Positions 1-6,547 of a stretch of 39,172 nucleotides of DNA are shown here, one piece after another (position 1 is the first letter of the stretch; each line of letters opens with the position of its first letter). The notes under the pieces are model-generated. The model searched no databases and was not told the origin of the DNA. It saw only the letters and a list, made by a program, of their open reading frames with translations. A program made the position numbers and the translations under genes. Source of the stretch: a bacterium HR15 (GTDB lineage: Bacteria; Armatimonadota; Fimbriimonadia; Fimbriimonadales; GBS-DC); the NCBI GenBank assembly GCA_002898555.1, contig BEHR01000031.1, forward strand, positions 1 through 39,172. The letters run 5' to 3'.

Positions 1-46
1 CTATCTCTCTGATAGGCGCGAGGTGGAGCAGTAGTTTCGTGCTTCA

Positions 47-82
47 GTGGAGGTGCAGTGGTTGCGAAGGTTGGTTGCGGGC
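47..82 (+). repeat. 36-bp dispersed repeat, copy 1
   Basis: This stretch matches positions 4235-4270 with about three mismatches; the shared core includes GGAGGTGCAGTGGTTGC. Here it lies upstream of the first gene and starts an open frame (GTG at 47) that runs into the Cys-Thr repeat gene but has no other sign of being coding. The second copy forms the 5' end of the large membrane protein gene. Either this is a remnant of a duplicated gene start or a short mobile or regulatory repeat that carries a Shine-Dalgarno-like GGAGGT. Confidence 0.55.
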
Positions 83-132
83 GCTTCGGCGTTTGGCGCG
101 GGCGATTTTGGAAGAATTGGGGTGCGAGTGGT

Positions 133-138
133 TATAAT
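133..138 (+). promoter_or_regulatory. Probable -10 box for the Cys-Thr repeat operon
   Basis: A perfect TATAAT lies about 100 nt upstream of the first gene. A weak TTGGAA sits about 19 nt upstream as a possible -35. No other good promoter is visible before the five overlapping genes that follow, so this may drive the whole unit. Confidence 0.5.
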
Positions 139-235
139 TTTCGCGGCTGGGTGGCATGTTAATATTAGGAGGCGGAAATGGCGGTGGTGCGCTGCCCCGC
201 CTGCCAACAGACCAAAACGATGGAGGAGGATGGTG

Positions 236-1174
236 ATGAGGCGACGACACAGTGGCTGGCTGAATGGACTGGCTGTGATGGCTGGGGCTTTGGCGTGTTG
301 GAGCGTGTGCTGGGCAGAAGCAGACCCGATGGCGCTCTATCGGCACATTGCCACGCTCAGCGCAAACGGAATGAGGGAAGGCATAGTCGATGCAAGCCTG
401 CATACTTTCCGAGAGAGCAAGCCGTGGGTACACCGAGCTATGTTAGAGGAACAAACAATCGCAAATTGTACGGGCTTCATGTGTACTTTGTTTGGTTGCA
501 CAGACGGCGCCGAATGCACCAACTACAAAGAGTGTACCGATGGAAGCTATTGCACCATGGATAACTGCACCCGTTCAGAGTGTACTTATGAGGAGGTTTG
601 CACTTCTGGAGATCAATGTACGGGGAATGGACAACACCACTGTACTGAGGGTAAGTCCTGCACGGGTGGCGGTGTTGATTCTTATTGTACTAAGGGAGCC
701 GATTGTACTGGGGGCAGGTCTTGCACCCATGATAAGGCATGTACCAGCTCGCCTGGCTGCACCGCAGGGCTGCACTGTACCGAGGGACAAAATTGTACCT
801 ACGGGGACGCATGCACCGAATCTGCAGGATGTACAGGTGGGTATGATCCTGGTACTGGGATGGGCTGTACCACAAGTCAACGGTGCACCAACGGGCAGCG
901 ATGTACAGAGGGACACAACTGTACCCTTCAGGCATGCAGTGTACGAGGACAGTGTACGATGGGACCGTCTTGTAGCAAGGGGCACAACTGCACTGTGGCT
1001 GTAAATTGCAGCGCACGCAGTGTGAGCGGATGTAGTGTTGGAAGTGGTTCTGCTAATTGCTGGAAGCCAGTACTGTTGAAAGATGGAGGGGTACAACTTC
1101 TCTCGCTCGCTGCTGTGGGGACTTTGGTCTTGACGATCCTTGCTTCTGGGAGATATGGCGATGCGAATGATTAG
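236..1174 (+). CDS. Secreted Cys-Thr six-residue repeat protein, paralogue 1
   Basis: Unknown function. The ATG at 236 is chosen because GGAGGAGG ends 6 nt before it; the product is 312 residues. It opens with a Sec signal peptide (three Arg, a hydrophobic core, likely cleavage after CWA). A short region shared with the next gene follows (ALYRHIATLSANGMR). About 200 residues then hold 32 cysteines, 31 of them followed by Thr or Ser, mostly exactly six residues apart, as in CTEGQNCTYGDACT. A C-terminal hydrophobic helix suggests membrane or sorting-signal anchoring. In beetle antifreeze proteins (Tenebrio type), Cys pairs six apart form disulfides across each 12-residue beta-solenoid coil and the Thr side chains make a flat face; this spacing is the same. 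The fold is inference. It overlaps the next gene by 14 nt. A better-spaced ATG at 178 reads another frame and was rejected. Confidence 0.85.
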   Translation: MRRRHSGWLNGLAVMAGALACWSVCWAEADPMALYRHIATLSANGMREGIVDASLHTFRESKPWVHRAMLEEQTIANCTGFMCTLFGCTDGAECTNYKECTDGSYCTMDNCTRSECTYEEVCTSGDQCTGNGQHHCTEGKSCTGGGVDSYCTKGADCTGGRSCTHDKACTSSPGCTAGLHCTEGQNCTYGDACTESAGCTGGYDPGTGMGCTTSQRCTNGQRCTEGHNCTLQACSVRGQCTMGPSCSKGHNCTVAVNCSARSVSGCSVGSGSANCWKPVLLKDGGVQLLSLAAVGTLVLTILASGRYGDAND

Positions 1175-2342
1175 TCTGATGATCCTCGTTTCCAGTTGTA
1201 TGGCATCGGCGATCGCTCACGCGCAGGAAGCCAATCCCAATGCGCTCTATCAACATATTGCCAGTTTGAGCGCCAATGGGATGAGAGCAGGTGTTTACGA
1301 GGTCCATGGAGACTCACCTCCCCCTGTTGAGACGCCACTTGCCGAGATGCAAACTTACGCGACGACTCCTTGCAACGATGACACAACGGTGCGCTTTTGC
1401 ACCAGTGCGCGCTCCAGCCGATGCACGAATGTCGACAACTGCACTTCTGACAAAACTTGCACCAGCGGGCGCTGTACCTCCTATGAAATGTGCACCACCA
1501 GTTGGCATGGCCCTTGCACAGGCGTCAAAGGATGCACGATCGGCGTTCAGTGCACTGCAGGGAGCGGATGCACGCTCTCCGACGCATGCACCTCCACCAG
1601 TGGTTGTACTCGAAGCAAAGAGTGTACTCAGGGGACAGGTTGCACTGCCGGTTCCAACTGTACTCGAGGCAAGATATGCACTTCCGCTTCAAGCTGTACC
1701 GACAGCGCTAACTGTACCTCGGCTGTTGGCAAAACGGGATGCACTACAGGCAAGGCATGTACCGCGGGGCAAGGCTGCTCGGGCGGTACAAGGTGCACCT
1801 CCGCTAAGTCCTGCACTGTAGGCGGAGCATGCACTGTAGGAGAATTTTGCACCGCTGCAAAAAACTGTTCGGCAGGAAACCCGTGCACCAATGCGGCTGA
1901 ATGCACAGCAGGTCGCAACTGTTCCGCCATAAACCCTGATTGCACAACAGGCAAATCGTGTAGCACTGGGGAAAATTGCACAAGGGGTACATTATGCAGC
2001 AGTAGCAAGTCTTGTACACAGGTCAATCAGTGTACTGTTCGTGGGGCATGCACCGCAAACAATCTCTGTACCGCAGGCAATTCGTGCACGCAGGAACAGT
2101 ACTGCACGCGCTCAAAAGCCTGCACGACTAAGAACTGTACCATAACACCCATTTGTACCCTGTCAAAGCAGTGTACAACAAAAAATTGCACGAAAAACAA
2201 AGACTGCTCAATACATAAAAACTGTTCTCGGAAAAGGTCGCCTAAAAGCAAAACTGGTTTACCGAATATGACTCTGGAGTTAGCCTTTACGAATCTCCTA
2301 TTCAGCAGTGTCCTTTTGGCGTTGTGGAGGAATAAACAATGA
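1161..2342 (+). CDS. Secreted Cys-Thr six-residue repeat protein, paralogue 2
   Basis: A 393-residue paralogue of the preceding gene, unknown function. ATG codons at 1155, 1161 and 1167 are all possible; 1161 has GGGAG 8 nt upstream. The signal peptide ends near AHAQ. The paralogue-specific stretch ALYQHIASLSANGMR matches its neighbour. Residues from roughly 80 to 350 are an almost unbroken run of 46 Cys-Thr or Cys-Ser pairs at six-residue spacing, about 23 predicted 12-residue coils; spacer residues are small or polar (Ala, Gly, Ser, Lys). The tail has a basic linker, a hydrophobic helix and ends WRNKQ, the layout of a C-terminal sorting or tail-anchor signal. The paralogues differ mainly in repeat number, as expected for solenoids that grow by unequal recombination. 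The stop overlaps the next start (ATGA). Confidence 0.85.
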   Translation: MRMISLMILVSSCMASAIAHAQEANPNALYQHIASLSANGMRAGVYEVHGDSPPPVETPLAEMQTYATTPCNDDTTVRFCTSARSSRCTNVDNCTSDKTCTSGRCTSYEMCTTSWHGPCTGVKGCTIGVQCTAGSGCTLSDACTSTSGCTRSKECTQGTGCTAGSNCTRGKICTSASSCTDSANCTSAVGKTGCTTGKACTAGQGCSGGTRCTSAKSCTVGGACTVGEFCTAAKNCSAGNPCTNAAECTAGRNCSAINPDCTTGKSCSTGENCTRGTLCSSSKSCTQVNQCTVRGACTANNLCTAGNSCTQEQYCTRSKACTTKNCTITPICTLSKQCTTKNCTKNKDCSIHKNCSRKRSPKSKTGLPNMTLELAFTNLLFSSVLLALWRNKQ

Positions 2343-4222
2343 AGCAAGTATTGTGTTTAATATTGATAATAGGATATATAGAAATTGTGTCATCTCAAGA
2401 GATTGCGTTCCCTGCTGGATGGTATACTTACGAGCAGATTGCGCAGCAACTCTCGACCCAGGGGCGTGTTGTGCGCTGTGATCCCGCATTGAAACAAGCG
2501 GTTGTGTTATTAGCTATTAAGCCACGCTCTTGGGAACAGGTATGCTCGCTGCTCGAGCGAAGCCTTGACCTCAAAATCGAACGCGTCAACCCTGATGCCT
2601 CAGAACAGTGGATCCTAAAACTTGATCCCCAAAAAGCACGGCGTGAGAAGGTACTACGCGAGCGTTTTGCCAATATTCTGGCAGGCTCTGGTTGGTCTTC
2701 GGGTCCCGACCTTGCTGCATTACACGCTATTCCTCTGCCCGTTCTCGTTCGAGAGACCCCCCGCCTGACCCAGATGGCTCGTGAGCTCCAACAACAGTTT
2801 AGAACAGCTGCGGGAGATACGGTCCCAAGCGACTCGCAGGGAATCCTAACAACACTTACGGAAACTCTTTCTACCTATTCGATGCCCGATTTTTCACGAG
2901 AGATCGAAGAGGCGGTCGCTTCGCAAATTGATAGTCCAGATGAGGTATTCCGTCATCGCTTTCGCCTCCCCCCTGAGTGGAGTGGTAGCCGAGAGCTAAA
3001 GCGTAAAATAGTGCTGTTGGATTTGGCACTCAAAGTAGATTACTTTAGACACATACTCTTGGCAAGGTACATCGCTCAAGCAAGCGAGCCACAACGCAGA
3101 ATTCACGATGCGGTCATTTCTGGGGAGCATTATTGGATAGTCCCTTTGCAGATATCGACAGATATGATTACATGGTTAGTTGGGAGTAAATACTTTAGCG
3201 AATCACGAAAGACCCTCACTGGCTCTGCGACCTCAAACCCGATTGGTGTCGTGGTTTATTGCTGGGATGGAACACCTGGCTATGTAGGATTCGAAGTGTC
3301 AACAGCCTTAGTTTATGACAACTGGTGGGTTAACCTTGAACATGAGAAGCTGTGGATAAAAACAGCGAATATCGAAGAAATATTTCGTGACATCGATGAA
3401 ACTCTGTATCGGGAATACAGGGAAGCCTCGCAAAAGCAAGACGCCCTGCTTTCAAGCCCAGTTGTGCAACGCTCGGTTGCTACCCGTTTGAGGAGGCAAA
3501 ACCTTTATACATGGCTGTATCAATGGGTGCGTCATTTGGATCAGGAAGTCATTATTCCCCTCTATCCGCATCGTGCGCGTTGTGAGGACGCCCCTAATTT
3601 GCAGAAGCTTCTGGCTTCTCTTCCCGATCGGGGCATATGGCGAGTGGAGCAAATGGAGGGCGTCTGGATCTGGCGCAACTGGCTCGCTTTCCTGGATCGC
3701 GCTCCCGACCTGCCGCTGGCAGCACTCCTGCAACTGGCTCGCTCCCCACGCACCCCCAACGACTGGCGACGGTTCGCACGCCAAGTATCCCCGCGCCAAG
3801 CACGCTGGATGCCCTTGATGCCCAACTTCCCCAACAGTGAGAGCCTGTTCGGGGTTGAAGAACATCTCGGCTCCCTCCCCCTTGTAGCAAAGCAGTGGCT
3901 GCTGTTTCAAGTGTTGGACGCTGTCCCCCAGTGGGAGAGCCGTTTGAAGCGAACAGACACTTTGACGATAGCGTGGCAGGAGCTGGCGCCTGCGAAAAGG
4001 CGGGCGTGGGTGCAGAGGCTGCTTCAGGTGGGGACGGAGGGATTACCGGAAGCGTTGCATCCGTGGGTGTGGCTGGGGCGTGCGGATGTACTGGTGCAAT
4101 CCCTGGAGCAAGCAGGTGTGGTGCGCGTGTCTCGGGTGCGTGGGGGCGTGTCGGTGGTGCTTCAGGTGGGCGAGCAGCAGTGGCTTGGCTGTGTCATCCC
4201 TCTCAAGCTCGGTCAGGATTAG
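2339..4222 (+). CDS. Exported protein of unknown function
   Basis: A 627-residue protein I do not recognise. GGAGG lies 8 nt before the ATG, which overlaps the previous stop in ATGA, so translation is probably coupled. Residues 1-19 form a signal peptide ending near VSSQ. Residues about 25-90 (tyeqiaqqL, then a two-strand pattern, then swEqvcslLersL) resemble the small STN-type domain found at the N termini of secretins and TonB receptors; this is a weak, fold-level impression. The rest is mixed and Trp-rich with no hydrophobic segment, so the protein is likely periplasmic. The 3' third of the gene is GC-richer than its first half. Its place between the repeat proteins and the membrane pair suggests a shared job at the cell envelope. 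Confidence 0.75.
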   Translation: MKQVLCLILIIGYIEIVSSQEIAFPAGWYTYEQIAQQLSTQGRVVRCDPALKQAVVLLAIKPRSWEQVCSLLERSLDLKIERVNPDASEQWILKLDPQKARREKVLRERFANILAGSGWSSGPDLAALHAIPLPVLVRETPRLTQMARELQQQFRTAAGDTVPSDSQGILTTLTETLSTYSMPDFSREIEEAVASQIDSPDEVFRHRFRLPPEWSGSRELKRKIVLLDLALKVDYFRHILLARYIAQASEPQRRIHDAVISGEHYWIVPLQISTDMITWLVGSKYFSESRKTLTGSATSNPIGVVVYCWDGTPGYVGFEVSTALVYDNWWVNLEHEKLWIKTANIEEIFRDIDETLYREYREASQKQDALLSSPVVQRSVATRLRRQNLYTWLYQWVRHLDQEVIIPLYPHRARCEDAPNLQKLLASLPDRGIWRVEQMEGVWIWRNWLAFLDRAPDLPLAALLQLARSPRTPNDWRRFARQVSPRQARWMPLMPNFPNSESLFGVEEHLGSLPLVAKQWLLFQVLDAVPQWESRLKRTDTLTIAWQELAPAKRRAWVQRLLQVGTEGLPEALHPWVWLGRADVLVQSLEQAGVVRVSRVRGGVSVVLQVGEQQWLGCVIPLKLGQD

Positions 4223-4228
4223 CCGTCG

Positions 4229-6547
4229 ATGAAGATGGAGGTGCAGTGGTTGCAAAGGTTGGTTGTGGCCCTGAGCGCGGGGAGCTGGATTGTCTTGGCA
4301 TCAATTGAACACACCGCGATGTACTGGTTGGGCAGTCTGCTTGCCGTGATAGTGATGGGAGTTCACGGCTCCAACCGATCGGCGAAAGCGTTTTTGATCG
4401 CATTATGTGCTTTCGGATGGCTTCTTTTCACACGCACGCAGAGCGGGTTCTTGATGGCTGGTGCGCTCTTGCTCGCCTCTTTCAGTAGCCGTCTTAGCCA
4501 TATCGCGGCTCATGTTGCGCAGACCTTTGCTCTGACAGCGGTCGGAATGCTCCTCTATGAGATAGGGCTCATCAGCCCAGAGGTGAATGCCCTGAGCTGG
4601 AAAGTCACCCACTGGTTGACTCAGATGACTGGAGAACCTGGAGTCTTGGGTGCTGCTCAAAGCCGTCTCTTGCTGGTTTTACCGCCCATCTTATATGGGC
4701 TGATGTATGTCGGATTATTCTCCATCCGCGGCGCGGCGTTGCTTATGCTTCTTATAATCAGTGCCGCCACCGCGCTGCTCACCCAGCTTGGGTTCTGGTA
4801 TGGCTGGATGCTCCTTTTGGCGGTGCTTATGGGGTCGGTTTCGTCACGAAGCTGCTCCCCGTCCAAACTGCGCATTGGTCTTACTTCCGTGATAGTTGCA
4901 GGGGTAGTGGTGGTGAACGGCGTGTGGCTTCGGGGCGCATGGCAACAAGTTTCTCCTATTCGGGTTCGTATCCTGGAAGGAGGCTTGAAGACCTTATCGC
5001 TACCGCCTCCAGAGCCGATTCGTGCCCCCCAAGATGCGCAATTTGGAAATCTGTTGCAGGTGCTACGCCTCTACGGTTTTGAAGTCTACCCCGTAGCGGA
5101 GCCGATGTTAGAACAGGTTCTGCCCCAAACAGAGGTGTTGGTCGTCATCAACCCGACCCATGAGTTGTCTGCCCGTATGCAAAATGCCGTAGAAAGGTGG
5201 GTGCGCTCAGGGGGTGCGCTGCTGGTTCTGGGAGACCATACGGACATAGCGGGGATTATGGCACCCTTGAACCGCCTGATTCACTTTACAGAGATCCGCT
5301 TTCGGTTTGACAGCGCGATCCCCCAAGACCGTTTCTGGCGCTGGAAAAATTGCTTGCGTGGGGAGTGGCATCCGATGTTTTACGGGCGCACAAATGCGGA
5401 CTTCGGGATTAGTGTAGGCGCTTCGCTGGAGATAGGTTGGCGTGCTCAACCGTTAGTGACAGGCGAACACGCTTTTTCCGACTGGGGGCGTGCATGGTAC
5501 GGGCTTTCGCGATTAGGCGATATGACCTACAACGCGGGGCAGGAACGACTGGGGGGACTGGTGCTGGTAGCTGAACAACGCTGTGGGAAAGGAGTCGTGC
5601 AAGTGTGGGGCGATACCTCAGGATTTCAGGACAATAGCCTCACGGCCAATCATCACTATGTGGCGCAATTGGTGGCTACCCTTGCCCAACGACGAACCCC
5701 TACTGAGGCACGACTACTCATAGCCACCGTCACGCTGCTGGCAGCAACAACGATCGTGGTCCTCTTATGGGGGCATCCTTTTACTGGCGTAATTGCATTG
5801 ATGGTTCTCGTCGCCAGTGTTCAAGGTACAGGATGGCTTGTTCAGAGGTTCGCATCTTCGGCGGTAAGGATACAGCAATCGGACTTCGCACTGCTCGATC
5901 AAAGTCACGGGGTACTTTACCCCCAAGAACCCCATGAGAAGGGTTTAAATACCTTCTGTGAGACGGCTCTCCGCGCGGGTATGCCTCTGCTATCCTTCAA
6001 TGACTTCGCGTTTGGAATACAGCTGAAACCGCGCTGGTGGATTATTCACGCACCACTCGTCCCATACACACCCCAGGAAGCTGCTCGTCTGGAACAGTAT
6101 GTGCGTGCCGGAGGCAATTTGATGGTGGTTGCTGGATATCCGCAAGGACAGAACATAAAGCACCTTCTGCAAGCTTTCGGGATGGAGGTTTCGTCGACGC
6201 CCGTGGGTGCAGCACACAACGCACGAATCGGGATTGCTTCCGTGCGTCTTCAAGTGCTCCATAATCACATGGCTGCGGTGTCGGAACAGGAACCGACTAA
6301 AACACCTGCTTATGACGCCGATGTTAGCTTCAAAGAGAGTTACGCCCTGCGAGGCGACCCCCAAACAAAGCCTTTAGTGCGGTGCTGGGGGCATGTGATT
6401 GCCCAGTATAAGCGTTTGGGTGCAGGCATGGTAGTCCTAATTGGGGATAACCGCTTCATCCTGGACGAGAATTTGGGGCAGCGGGAGGAGCGCAATGAAC
6501 CAACCATTCGGCTTCTGCTGGCAATTATGGCGGAACAACTCCCATAG
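4229..6547 (+). CDS. Polytopic membrane protein with paired GDHT-type soluble domains, paralogue A
   Basis: A 772-residue protein of unknown function. The ATG at 4229 lies 6 nt after the previous stop but has no clear ribosome site; a TTG at 4250 sits 7 nt after GGAGGT and could be the true start. About seven hydrophobic segments fill residues 1-240. A soluble domain follows (about 245-490) with a Rossmann-like alternation and VRSGGALLVLGDHTDIAG (Asp 336, His 337). Two more membrane segments (about 490-545) and a second similar domain (VRAGGNLMVVAG) come last. The pattern of a GG-x-L-hydrophobic strand after an amphipathic helix is typical of glutamine-amidotransferase-like or DUF4350-like domains; no nucleophilic Cys is evident. 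The following gene is a paralogue and overlaps it by 53 nt. Confidence 0.75.
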   Translation: MKMEVQWLQRLVVALSAGSWIVLASIEHTAMYWLGSLLAVIVMGVHGSNRSAKAFLIALCAFGWLLFTRTQSGFLMAGALLLASFSSRLSHIAAHVAQTFALTAVGMLLYEIGLISPEVNALSWKVTHWLTQMTGEPGVLGAAQSRLLLVLPPILYGLMYVGLFSIRGAALLMLLIISAATALLTQLGFWYGWMLLLAVLMGSVSSRSCSPSKLRIGLTSVIVAGVVVVNGVWLRGAWQQVSPIRVRILEGGLKTLSLPPPEPIRAPQDAQFGNLLQVLRLYGFEVYPVAEPMLEQVLPQTEVLVVINPTHELSARMQNAVERWVRSGGALLVLGDHTDIAGIMAPLNRLIHFTEIRFRFDSAIPQDRFWRWKNCLRGEWHPMFYGRTNADFGISVGASLEIGWRAQPLVTGEHAFSDWGRAWYGLSRLGDMTYNAGQERLGGLVLVAEQRCGKGVVQVWGDTSGFQDNSLTANHHYVAQLVATLAQRRTPTEARLLIATVTLLAATTIVVLLWGHPFTGVIALMVLVASVQGTGWLVQRFASSAVRIQQSDFALLDQSHGVLYPQEPHEKGLNTFCETALRAGMPLLSFNDFAFGIQLKPRWWIIHAPLVPYTPQEAARLEQYVRAGGNLMVVAGYPQGQNIKHLLQAFGMEVSSTPVGAAHNARIGIASVRLQVLHNHMAAVSEQEPTKTPAYDADVSFKESYALRGDPQTKPLVRCWGHVIAQYKRLGAGMVVLIGDNRFILDENLGQREERNEPTIRLLLAIMAEQLP
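4235..4270 (+). repeat. 36-bp dispersed repeat, copy 2
   Basis: Near-copy of positions 47-82, here forming the first codons (or the ribosome-binding region, if translation starts at the TTG at 4250) of the large membrane protein gene. Similarity stops abruptly after the shared TTGGTTG-GG. Confidence 0.55.

Noticed and set aside
178-564. A 128-codon frame with an excellent AGGAGG site and an N-terminal CPAC motif
   Set aside because: It overlaps the Cys-Thr repeat gene in another frame for most of its length; its later residues look like a shadow of the repeat DNA. A short leader peptide cannot be excluded, but there is no support.
236-2342. Metallothionein or ferredoxin-like reading of the Cys-rich proteins
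   Set aside because: Cys are uniformly six apart and followed by Thr, the proteins are exported, and CxxC or CxC pairs typical of metal binding are absent.
575-2347. Long open frames on the minus strand and in other + frames across the Cys-Thr genes
   Set aside because: The six-codon repeat avoids stops in several frames at once, so all these frames are periodic by necessity; only one has a signal peptide and tail anchor.
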